Translations under genes and position numbers: made by a program
Notes under the pieces: generated by a model
What the model was told of the DNA's origin: nothing
Seen by the model: only the letters and a program-made list of their open reading frames with translations
Databases searched by the model: none
In this document: positions 1 to 5,875 of the stretch, in pieces
Position numbering within the stretch: the stretch's first letter is position 1
How the letters are laid out: every line of letters starts with the position of its first letter
NCBI GenBank assembly: GCA_023129355.1
Contig: JAGMCC010000080.1
Location: 1-5,875 of the forward strand
Length of the DNA stretch: 5,875 bases
Reading direction: 5' to 3'
Origin: Dehalococcoidia bacterium
Lineage (GTDB): Bacteria > Chloroflexota > Dehalococcoidia > E44-bin15

Positions 1-17
1 CTCATCTTGTGTTAGAA
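1..17. repeat. Upstream direct repeat, copy 1
   Basis: This 17-bp unit, CTCATCTTGTGTTAGAA, recurs at 36-52 with two mismatches (15 of 17 identical). The copies are 35 bp apart start to start. It lies roughly 80-100 bp before the predicted transcription start. The position fits a binding site for an activator or repressor of the downstream operon, but the protein is unknown. The unit begins exactly at the window edge, so it may extend further or have more copies to the left. Confidence 0.5.
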
Positions 18-35
18 ATCGATACCCCCTCCAGG

Positions 36-52
36 CTCATCTTGTATTGGAA
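36..52. repeat. Upstream direct repeat, copy 2
   Basis: This is the second copy, CTCATCTTGTATTGGAA. It differs from copy 1 at unit positions 11 and 14, both G/A differences. It ends 11 bp before the predicted -35 hexamer, about 47-64 bp upstream of the likely transcription start, where class I activators often bind. Similarity stops after base 17 of the unit, which suggests two sites rather than a longer tandem duplication. Regulatory function is inferred from position only. Confidence 0.5.
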
Positions 53-63
53 GAGACTACTAG

Positions 64-92
64 TTGACACAATGGTGTGAATTCGATATGCT
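64..92 (+). promoter_or_regulatory. Predicted sigma70 promoter of the carboxylase operon
   Basis: A perfect -35 hexamer TTGACA (64-69) is followed by a 17-bp spacer and TATGCT (87-92). TATGCT matches the TATAAT consensus at 4 of 6 positions, including the key first, second and last bases. Transcription would start near 98-100, giving a leader of about 30 bases that contains the ribosome binding site at 120-126. This placement also argues against translation starting at the in-frame GTG at 77, which lies inside the promoter spacer. I found no well-spaced sigma54 (-24 GG/-12 GC) element in this leader, although Xanthobacter-type acetone carboxylase operons are linked to a sigma54 activator, AcxR. 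Confidence 0.6.
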
Positions 93-119
93 GGAAGCCC
101 CGATTTGAGCGGAGCTTGC

Positions 120-126
120 AAGGAGG
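120..126 (+). promoter_or_regulatory. Ribosome binding site fixing the beta-subunit start
   Basis: AAGGAGG lies four bases before the ATG at 131. It decides between that ATG and the in-frame GTG at 77, which would add 18 residues. The GTG has no comparable site and lies within the predicted promoter. Starting at 131 also places the conserved DAGGTLTD nucleotide-binding motif close to the N-terminus, as is usual in the hydantoinase A family. Confidence 0.85.
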
Positions 127-130
127 AAAC

Positions 131-2275
131 ATGGAAAAACAGGTACAGATAATCGCCAGTGACGCTGGCGGCACCCTGACTGACATGATGGTGGTGGACG
201 GCGAGGGAAACTTCACCATCGGCAAGGCGGCAACTACCCCCCAGGATCAATCCCTGGGTGTTTGGGAGTCGCTTACGGATGCCTTCGAGTACTGGGGTAT
301 CGATTTCAAGAAGCAGGCGGGTAATATACTTCCCGGTGTCGAGGCTATTGTCTACTGCGGCACTTCGATGATGAATGTGCTTCTCACCGCCACGGGTAAA
401 AAAGTGGGGGTCATCACTCAACGGGGGGATGAAGACGTCTTCATCCACGAACGGAGCCGCCAGACGTGGACCGGGTATGGTTATCAGGATGTTCTGCATC
501 ACGTAACGCACCACCACAACATGCCCCTGGTTCCTCGGAGATTGGTTAAGGGGGTGACCGGGCGGATAGATATGTTCTCGATGGAGGCCATCCCTTTATA
601 TGAGCATGAGGTTGAGAGGGCGGTCGAGGAACTGCTGGATGAGGAAGTGGAGGCCATCGCCGTCTCCCTGTGGTATTCATACCTGAACCCGATGCATGAG
701 CTAAGGGTGTCCGAGATAGCTCAGGAGGTGATGCAGAAGCGGGGTCGCCAGGTGCCGGTGTACCTCTCTTGCCAGCTTTGTCCTATCACCAGGGAGCAAC
801 CGCGACTCAACACGCTCGTGCTCCATGCCAGCGCTGCAGAGCCTGGACGCGAACAGCTCTCTGGGATTGAGCGCAAGCTCCAGGACAGTGGATACAGGTA
901 TCCTCTTCAGATAGTTCTGGCGCACGGAGGCATAACCAATATTCGCTACCCCAGAATCTATGAAGGGTGCTTCTCCGGGCCTATCGGGGGTCTGCTTGGG
1001 GTTCGCTATCTGGAGCAGGTGATGGGGACAGGCAACTGGGTCTGCTCCGACATGGGCGGTACCAGCTTCGACGTGGGCCTCATCATGAGCGGCGAGCCTG
1101 TCATGCTGCGGGAGGTGGTCATCAACCGCAGGATATTCAATATTCCCACCCTGCTCATGGACTCCATCGGCGCCGGCACCGGGATGTACGTTACCATCGA
1201 CCCCATCACCATGCGAATTACCGTTGGTCCCGAGAGCGCCGGGGCCGACCCGGGGCCGGTCTCCTACGATATGGGCAACGAGGTGCCTACGGTAATGGAC
1301 TGTGTCCTCATCATGGGCATCCTGAACCCGGACAACTACCTCGGAGGCAAGCTCAAACTAAACAAAGAGAAAGCCCTCAAGGCCATTAAGGAGAAATGTG
1401 CCGATGTCCTGGGCGTCGACCCCTATTACATCGCTGAGGGGGTGTATAAGCTCATCAACAGCACTATGAAGGAGCACATCAGGGCAGTGCTGTACGCTAG
1501 AGGATTCTCCCCGGCAGATTATCACCTTCTAAGCTACGGCGGGGCTGGCCCGATGCATGTCGCTGGCTACACCGAAGGCCTGCCCTTTAAGGGAGTGGCC
1601 ACCCTGCCCTACGCAGCGGCCTTCTCTTCATTCGGCTCTGCTGCAGTGGACATCAGCCACCGCTACCAGAAATCCACCACGGTTATGATTCACTATGGAG
1701 CCGATGATGCCTTTAAGTTGATGATGGGTCAGCTTTACCTTAATCCTGGATGGGAAGAGCTGGAGAGGCTGGCACAGGCGGACTTCGCTGCCGAGGGTCT
1801 ACCCTGGGAGCAGGCGGCGGTGCGTCAGATAGCCTACGTGCGCTACGGCAGCCAGATGGACGATATCGAGGTGCCATCGCCGGTATCCCGCATAAGTAGC
1901 GCCGAGGATATGGACAAGCTCATCGCTGCCTTTGAGGATCTCTATGAGAGGGTATATGCCGGCGTGGCCAAGCACCCGCAGGCGGGCTATCAGATCTTCG
2001 AGTTGGGGCTCACCGCCACCATTCCCAAGGTCAAGCCTAAGCTAATTAAGAGGTCGCTGGAGGGAAAGAATCCACCACAAGAAGCCATTAAGGGAGAGAG
2101 GGAAGTGTACTTTGACGGCGAGTGGCATAAGGCCGTTATCTACGACATGGACCGGATCAGGCCGGGGAACGAGATCGAGGGGATAGCTGTGGTTGAGGCT
2201 CCAGCGACCACCTTCTTCCTCCCGCCGGGGAGACGGGCCAGGATGGATGAGTGGTCACTGCTGTGGCTCACCTAG
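131..2275 (+). CDS. acxA: Acetone carboxylase beta subunit (hydantoinase A/oxoprolinase family)
   Basis: Encodes 714 residues, close to the roughly 717 of Xanthobacter AcxA. The family has an actin-like ATPase fold. In acetone carboxylase the beta subunit uses ATP to activate acetone and bicarbonate as phosphorylated intermediates for the alpha subunit. Visible motifs are DAGGTLTD (residues 11-18, first phosphate loop), SGPIGG (282-287), DMGGTSFD (307-314, second phosphate loop), DSIGAG (344-349), SAGADPGP (369-376) and SYGGAGPMH (468-476). The order is that of the hydantoinase A N-terminal domain (about 5-185), hydantoinase A core (about 200-500) and a C-terminal domain. No signal peptide or membrane segment is seen, so it is probably cytoplasmic. 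SAGADPGP is the generic hydantoinase A form, whereas Xanthobacter AcxA, as I recall it, deviates there. Assignment to acetone carboxylase rests partly on the alpha and gamma neighbours. N-methylhydantoinase, 5-oxoprolinase or acetophenone carboxylase subunits are the alternatives. The stop codon is TAG, and alpha starts 21 bases later. Confidence 0.85.
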   Translation: MEKQVQIIASDAGGTLTDMMVVDGEGNFTIGKAATTPQDQSLGVWESLTDAFEYWGIDFKKQAGNILPGVEAIVYCGTSMMNVLLTATGKKVGVITQRGDEDVFIHERSRQTWTGYGYQDVLHHVTHHHNMPLVPRRLVKGVTGRIDMFSMEAIPLYEHEVERAVEELLDEEVEAIAVSLWYSYLNPMHELRVSEIAQEVMQKRGRQVPVYLSCQLCPITREQPRLNTLVLHASAAEPGREQLSGIERKLQDSGYRYPLQIVLAHGGITNIRYPRIYEGCFSGPIGGLLGVRYLEQVMGTGNWVCSDMGGTSFDVGLIMSGEPVMLREVVINRRIFNIPTLLMDSIGAGTGMYVTIDPITMRITVGPESAGADPGPVSYDMGNEVPTVMDCVLIMGILNPDNYLGGKLKLNKEKALKAIKEKCADVLGVDPYYIAEGVYKLINSTMKEHIRAVLYARGFSPADYHLLSYGGAGPMHVAGYTEGLPFKGVATLPYAAAFSSFGSAAVDISHRYQKSTTVMIHYGADDAFKLMMGQLYLNPGWEELERLAQADFAAEGLPWEQAAVRQIAYVRYGSQMDDIEVPSPVSRISSAEDMDKLIAAFEDLYERVYAGVAKHPQAGYQIFELGLTATIPKVKPKLIKRSLEGKNPPQEAIKGEREVYFDGEWHKAVIYDMDRIRPGNEIEGIAVVEAPATTFFLPPGRRARMDEWSLLWLT

Positions 2276-2296
2276 GAGTAGCTAAAGGAGGCTAGA

Positions 2297-4492
2297 ATGC
2301 AAAAGGTTAAGGGTATCGGAGAGGATGGCAAGACCCTGCAGCGTATGCTGGAGGAAAATGAGAGGCTGTACCGGGATACGGGTTGCTATGCCGGCATCAC
2401 CGAGCCTCACCTACTTAAGGAGAACCCTGTCAAGGGCGAGCTTTTTCATTCCCGGATAATGGCGTCGCTGATAGCTGGCAGGGAGACCACCCGTATGGTT
2501 TCGGGTTCGCCCTTTGTCCGGGAGGTGGCCGAACTATGCCTCGGCCTCTACACTCCCGAAGGGGACAATATCGCCCAGTCCACCGGCATTCAGATCCATA
2601 TCAAGCTCATGGGTGACAATATACAGTGGATGATCAATAAGAATTACGAAGAGGAGGTGGGGATAAATGACGGTGACTTCTTCATATCCAACGACCCGGT
2701 CATATCCGGCATGCACGCTGCTGATGTCTACGATATGCTGCCCATTTTCTGGGAATACGAACTGATCGGCTGGGTATCCACGGTGATCATGGAGATGGAC
2801 GTCGGCGCGGTAAGCCCTGGGTGCATGCCCACGCCTAACGTGGAGCGGGGCACGGACGGGCTGAAGTTCTGCTGCGAGCGAATAGGCTCAAACGATAAGT
2901 TGAACCGGGACTTCGAGCATAAGATCGAGATCTGCCTGGATATGTCGGACATCTTCTTACTGGATCGCAAGGGTGCTATTGCGTCCAACATCCGTGTGCG
3001 GGAAGAGATTAAGCGTATTATCAATGAATTCGGGATAGAATACTACAAAAGGGCGATCAGGGAGCTTATAGAGGAGGAGCGGCGCAACCAGATTGTCCGC
3101 ATCCGGCAGCGGATGGTTCCCGGCCGCTACCGCGGAGTGGTGCCTGCTGAATTTCCCATGGCGGACCAACCGGTAGCGTGGCTCCCGGCCAAGCGGGACA
3201 CCATACGCCTCATTCCTATACAGATGGATGTCACGCCCGCGGGAGGTCTGGTGTTGGACTTCGAGGGGGTTGGCGAGTGGGGCTGGCACCCCTTCAATGG
3301 CACACCCCAGGCAGTCTGGGGCGGCGTCTCAATAGTCACCGTGCAGACCCTGGCATACGACGGGCGTGGCAATCTGGGGTCGCTTCTTCCCATTGAGGTA
3401 AAGGAGCCGCCTATCGACTCCCTGCTCAATCCAAGCCAGATCAAGAAGCTGGCAACCTCCACGCCGTGGGCCCCCTTACTGGACGTATTCGGTATGTGGA
3501 CGCACCTTTTAGGGATTGCCTTCTATCTGCGCGGCTTCAGGGAGGAAACCTTTAACTACCGCTCTTCGGCTGGCTGGCAGATGGCCGGCTATGATCAAAT
3601 GGGTAACAAGCGCCCTCTACTGGCCGCTGGAACCGGTTACTTCGGCCCGGGTGCCTGTGGGGTCTGCGACGGGGTCGATTGTGGAGGGTGGCTGGCTACA
3701 CCGGAGGTCGACCTGGGAAGCGCGGAGGTATGGGAGCTTTTTGTACCCCATATGGAGATGTCGCACCGAATCGAACCCTATTCAGTAGGCTACGGCAGGT
3801 TCCGCTCCGGCCTCGCAATCCCCCAGGTGGTGATGATTCATAGAAGTCAACAGTTAGTCGGCAGCGGGGCGCTGGGCACCGCTTCGGATGGTATCATCCC
3901 CAACCTTGGCCAGTTCGGTGGATACCCTGGCGGCAGGCGGAACACCCTGTTATTGCGCTATGACAATCTCCCCGAGTTGATGGAGAAAAGGCAGCCGCTG
4001 CTCTATGAGTTGGGCCATCCGGCGGATTTGAAGGACCGGTTCCCCGGGCAGGTCTTTGATATGGGCCTCATACCGGTACCGACGGAAATCTACGAGGGTG
4101 ACCTCCTCATTTCAAATAGTGGTGCCGGTGGGGGGCTTGGCGATCCAATCGAAAGGGACCCGGCACTGATAACCGCTGACATGGACAACGGACTGACCAC
4201 CGAGTGGCAGGCCAGCAGCATCTACTGTGTTAAGACCAGCTACGATGAGAAAGCGAAGCAGTGGAAGGTGGATGAGACTGCCACCAAGGAACTACGCCAG
4301 GCGAAGCGCAAAGAGAGACTGGCCAGGGGCGTGCCGGCCAAGGACTGGTGGCAGAGGTCCCGCCAGAGGCTGGTGGAGCGCGATATAGATGACAGGATTC
4401 TGGAGATGTACCAGAGCAGTATGAGGCTTAGTGAGGCCTTCACCCGGGAGTTCAAAGACTTCTGGGCGCTGCCCGATGACTTTAATCTGTGA
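2297..4492 (+). CDS. acxB: Acetone carboxylase alpha subunit (hydantoinase B family), with altered metal site
   Basis: Encodes 731 residues. AAAGGAGG at 2284-2291 lies five bases before the ATG. In the characterised enzyme this subunit holds the Mn(II) centre where activated acetone and CO2 combine to acetoacetate. Motifs match AcxB along the chain: SPFVREVAELC (71-81), STGIQIH, SNDP, MHAAD (139-143), PIFWEYELIGWV, RWGWH-like EWGWHPFNG, GGYPGG, GGGLGDP, and a C-terminal FWALPDDF. The basic segment near residues 670-700 and the FWALPDDF end also occur in Xanthobacter AcxB and not in ordinary hydantoinase B proteins. By motif spacing, presumed metal ligands E79, H140 and D143 are kept, but the fourth, normally His, is Met165. 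A C-x2-C-x4-C cluster (C454, C457, C462) is unusual. The protein stops right after FWALPDDFNL, about 30 residues short of the Xanthobacter tail. Family membership is firm. Acetone as substrate is inferred and less certain because of the Met165 change. Confidence 0.85.
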   Translation: MQKVKGIGEDGKTLQRMLEENERLYRDTGCYAGITEPHLLKENPVKGELFHSRIMASLIAGRETTRMVSGSPFVREVAELCLGLYTPEGDNIAQSTGIQIHIKLMGDNIQWMINKNYEEEVGINDGDFFISNDPVISGMHAADVYDMLPIFWEYELIGWVSTVIMEMDVGAVSPGCMPTPNVERGTDGLKFCCERIGSNDKLNRDFEHKIEICLDMSDIFLLDRKGAIASNIRVREEIKRIINEFGIEYYKRAIRELIEEERRNQIVRIRQRMVPGRYRGVVPAEFPMADQPVAWLPAKRDTIRLIPIQMDVTPAGGLVLDFEGVGEWGWHPFNGTPQAVWGGVSIVTVQTLAYDGRGNLGSLLPIEVKEPPIDSLLNPSQIKKLATSTPWAPLLDVFGMWTHLLGIAFYLRGFREETFNYRSSAGWQMAGYDQMGNKRPLLAAGTGYFGPGACGVCDGVDCGGWLATPEVDLGSAEVWELFVPHMEMSHRIEPYSVGYGRFRSGLAIPQVVMIHRSQQLVGSGALGTASDGIIPNLGQFGGYPGGRRNTLLLRYDNLPELMEKRQPLLYELGHPADLKDRFPGQVFDMGLIPVPTEIYEGDLLISNSGAGGGLGDPIERDPALITADMDNGLTTEWQASSIYCVKTSYDEKAKQWKVDETATKELRQAKRKERLARGVPAKDWWQRSRQRLVERDIDDRILEMYQSSMRLSEAFTREFKDFWALPDDFNL

Positions 4493-4501
4493 GGTGATGA
4501 A

Positions 4502-5050
4502 ATGCCATACAGCAAAGAAGATTTGAGAGACCTTTACGACGGCAGGCTCCCCTGGCACAAGACATTCGAAATCATGAGCAAGCCCAAGGACGATGATAGA
4601 TTCGACAAGTATGTCGAGATCCTCCAGGAGCGCGTCTCCTATCCGGAGAGGATACTACTGCCCCTGGGCGACCACCTCAACGTGGTGCAAAAGGGCGGGG
4701 AGCGGATCGTGAAGTGCGACTGCGGGCACGAGTTCGGGGACTGGCGGCAGAACTGGAAGCTGAACGCTCTCATCTTCGCCAGAGACGATACTGAGAAGCT
4801 GGAGGAGGTTTATCCTGGACTCAAGTGCCCAGACCCCAACCTGTGCGAAGTGCGAGAGTTCTACTGCCCTGGGTGCGGCAGTCTGCTCATGGTGGAGGCT
4901 GTACCCGTAGGCTATCCGCTCATCTTCGATGCCCTGCCCGACATAGATAGTTTCTACCGGGAGTGGCTGGGCAGGCCGCTTCCCGATGAGAAAGAGTTCC
5001 GGGATATGACCTACGATGTCACCGCGGAGTGGGGGCAGGATCTTGAATGA
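4502..5050 (+). CDS. acxC: Acetone carboxylase gamma subunit
   Basis: Encodes 182 residues, against about 168 in Xanthobacter AcxC, with strong similarity from memory over most of the length: FDKYVEILQER (34-44), LPLGDHLNVVQ (53-63), CDCGHEFGDW (72-81), NWKLNA (84-89), REFYCPGCG (118-126) and FYREWLGRPLP (151-161). The pairs C72/C74 and C122/C125 form a CxC...CxxC zinc site expected of this subunit. The gamma subunit has no known catalytic role of its own. It belongs to the alpha2-beta2-gamma2 holoenzyme and is the best marker separating acetone carboxylase from other hydantoinase A/B pairs. Its start is nine bases after the alpha stop, and the GAGGTG binding site (4491-4496) overlaps that stop, so translation is probably coupled. 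The last 20 or so residues, acidic and ending GQDLE, extend past the reference protein. Two further cysteines (C109, C115) lie before the CxxC pair. Confidence 0.9.
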   Translation: MPYSKEDLRDLYDGRLPWHKTFEIMSKPKDDDRFDKYVEILQERVSYPERILLPLGDHLNVVQKGGERIVKCDCGHEFGDWRQNWKLNALIFARDDTEKLEEVYPGLKCPDPNLCEVREFYCPGCGSLLMVEAVPVGYPLIFDALPDIDSFYREWLGRPLPDEKEFRDMTYDVTAEWGQDLE

Positions 5051-5139
5051 GTCGCTTTAACAACGGGGCTGGTTTCAAGCATCGCGGCGTGTTGTTGAAG
5101 GACGTTCCGCTTAGTAGGTACAAAGGAGGTAATGTCTAG
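5047..5139 (+). CDS. Possible small ORF, 30 residues, overlapping the gamma stop
   Basis: An ATG at 5047 overlaps the gamma-subunit stop in an ATGA arrangement and reads 30 codons to a TAG at 5137-5139. An AGGA (5037-5040) lies six bases upstream, so translational coupling is possible. The peptide starts MSRFNNGAGFKHRGVLLKDV and is basic, with no membrane segment or cysteine. Its last codons (Lys-Gly-Gly-Asn-Val) run through the strong AAAGGAGGT that may serve the next gene, so ribosomes reading this ORF would cross that site. I recognise no family. It could be a real small subunit or leader peptide, a remnant, or chance. It fills nearly the whole 106-base gap between gamma and the amidohydrolase. 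Confidence 0.3.
   Translation: MSRFNNGAGFKHRGVLLKDVPLSRYKGGNV
5122..5130 (+). promoter_or_regulatory. Strong Shine-Dalgarno sequence at odd distance from the next start
   Basis: AAAGGAGGT is a near-perfect anti-16S match. The nearest ATG (5132) is only one base beyond it, too close for normal initiation, and opens a 31-codon frame without homology. The amidohydrolase ATG at 5157 is 26 bases away, too far for a simple site, and has a weaker GAGGGGAT-like site at 5139-5146. No other start is available in the amidohydrolase frame, because a TAA stop lies at 5130-5132. The site may act as a ribosome standby or coupling element, or may mark a small indel in the leader. Confidence 0.4.
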
Positions 5140-5156
5140 AGGGGATAATAACAGAG

Positions 5157-5875
5157 ATGTCGCACGAAAAAGAGAGGACTATTCGGGTGGCGGCGGTGCA
5201 GATGGAGTCGAAGAACGGCCTTATTGATGATAACCTCAAACACGCTACGCTATTAATTGACCGAGTTGCGCAAGAGGGAGCCAAGCTCATCGTACTTCCC
5301 GAGTTCATGCCCACCGGTTATATATTCACCACGGACATATGGGACGGAGCAGAACCAAGAGAAGGATCGACCGTCAAATGGCTAAGGGAGAACTCCACAA
5401 GGCTGGGCGTCTGGTTGGGAACCAGCTTTCTGGAAGCTGACGGGGAGGATTTCTTCAATACGTTCGTTCTAGCGACCCCTGACGGAAAGGAAGCCGGTCG
5501 AGTGAGGAAACAAACGCCGGCAGCATATGAGGCGTGCTTTTTCAGGGGAGAGACTGGCCCGCACATAATAGACACCGAACTGGGCAAGATAGGAGTGGGT
5601 ATCTGCTACGAAAACTACCTTGCCTACATTCCGCAGATAATGTACCAGCAAGCGGTAGACCTGCTATTAATGCCCCTCTCAGCCCCCACACCAATGCAGA
5701 GCTTCTTTTTCCGTCACAGGCAGATAGAATACTATAATAATATAATAAGAGAAGGAGTTCGTCGCATGGCAGGCATTCTCGGGGTACCTGTGGTAATGGC
5801 AAACAAATGCGGCCGATGGCGGACTCCAATGCCGTGGCTACCGTTCTGGAAGCAGGATTCAAGCTTTCCTGGCCT
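5157..5875 (+). CDS. Nitrilase-superfamily carbon-nitrogen hydrolase, 3' end outside window
   Basis: The frame is open from the ATG at 5157 to the window edge, giving 239 codons plus two bases; usual members have about 270-320. It has the carbon-nitrogen hydrolase fold with the Glu-Lys-Cys catalytic set: E49 in LIVLPEFMPTGY (44-55), K118 in GRVRKQTPAAYE (114-125) with E125 as the likely second glutamate, and C150 in IGVGICYEN (145-153). The N-terminus IRVAAVQME is typical of the family's first beta strand. Such enzymes hydrolyse amides, nitriles or N-carbamoyl compounds in the cytoplasm, releasing ammonia or an amine. CYEN in place of the commoner CYD, and the Trp/Pro-rich stretch at 221-231, suggest an uncharacterised subgroup, and I cannot name the substrate. 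No terminator is evident between it and the gamma gene 106 bases upstream, so it is probably in the same operon. An amide- or lactam-derived substrate linked to the carboxylase is possible but unproven. Confidence 0.85.
   Translation, partial: MSHEKERTIRVAAVQMESKNGLIDDNLKHATLLIDRVAQEGAKLIVLPEFMPTGYIFTTDIWDGAEPREGSTVKWLRENSTRLGVWLGTSFLEADGEDFFNTFVLATPDGKEAGRVRKQTPAAYEACFFRGETGPHIIDTELGKIGVGICYENYLAYIPQIMYQQAVDLLLMPLSAPTPMQSFFFRHRQIEYYNNIIREGVRRMAGILGVPVVMANKCGRWRTPMPWLPFWKQDSSFPG

Noticed and set aside
67..79. Short inverted repeat ACAC...GTGT in the promoter spacer
   Set aside because: The arms are only four bases, too short to separate from chance.
91..120. Possible sigma54 promoter elements (a TGG near 92 and TTGCA at 116-120)
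   Set aside because: The required GG/GC spacing of the -24/-12 elements is not met in either combination.
77..130. Upstream GTG start adding 18 residues to the beta subunit
   Set aside because: It lies within the predicted promoter spacer and lacks a ribosome binding site, while the ATG at 131 has AAGGAGG and gives the family's usual length.
2..517. 171-codon open frame on the minus strand over the leader and the start of the beta gene
   Set aside because: It lies opposite the well-supported beta-subunit gene, has no recognisable motif or ribosome binding site, and is explained by codon bias of the true frame.
967..1389. 140-codon + strand frame inside the beta gene
   Set aside because: It is in another frame within the conserved hydantoinase A core, and its His/Arg/Gly-rich product is typical of a shadow translation.
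5059..5099. Inverted repeats AACAAC/GTTGTT and TTCAA/TTGAA in the gap after the gamma gene
   Set aside because: Stems are five to six bases with long loops and no following T-run, so this is not a convincing terminator.
5731..5768. TATAAT-like AT-rich patch followed by GAAGGAG and an in-frame ATG inside the hydrolase gene
   Set aside because: It resembles an internal promoter and start, but the frame encodes continuous hydrolase-like sequence on both sides and no -35 element is evident. Probably chance from Tyr/Asn/Ile codons.

Overview
The window reads almost entirely on the + strand. It holds one complete three-gene cluster for an acetone-carboxylase-type enzyme, followed by the 5' part of a nitrilase-superfamily amidohydrolase gene that runs off the right edge. 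All genes are close-packed and co-directional, with good Shine-Dalgarno sites, so they look like one bacterial operon. I see no RNA genes, CRISPR array, insertion sequence or strong terminator.

Layout. Positions 1-130 are a short leader with two near-identical 17-bp direct repeats (1-17 and 36-52), a good sigma70-type promoter (TTGACA, 17-bp spacer, TATGCT, 64-92) and a strong ribosome binding site. Next come the beta subunit (131-2275, hydantoinase A/AcxA family), the alpha subunit (2297-4492, hydantoinase B/AcxB family) and the gamma subunit (4502-5050, AcxC family, zinc-finger-like). The gaps are 21 and 9 bases. A possible 30-codon ORF (5047-5139) starts in an ATGA overlap with the gamma stop codon. 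A carbon-nitrogen hydrolase starts at 5157 and is cut by the window end after 239 codons.

How the genes work together. In the known Xanthobacter enzyme the beta subunit uses ATP to activate acetone and bicarbonate, the alpha subunit carries the Mn site where the C-C bond to acetoacetate forms, and the small gamma subunit completes the alpha2-beta2-gamma2 complex. The gamma gene and the extended C-terminus of alpha favour this family over plain hydantoinases or 5-oxoprolinases. The most notable point is in alpha: three presumed Mn ligands are conserved with exact spacing (E79, H140, D143), but the fourth, a His conserved across the wider family, is Met165 here. A nearby CxxCxxxxC cluster is also unlike the reference enzyme as I remember it. 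Together with the amidohydrolase in the same operon, this makes the true substrate uncertain. It may be a diverged carboxylase acting on another ketone, or on a substrate tied to an amide.

Organism. The sequence is moderately GC-rich, with frequent AGG/AGA and ATA codons and strong AGGAGG-type sites. This suggests an environmental bacterium, perhaps an anaerobe such as a Chloroflexota or Desulfobacterota lineage. That is a weak guess, not something the sequence proves.
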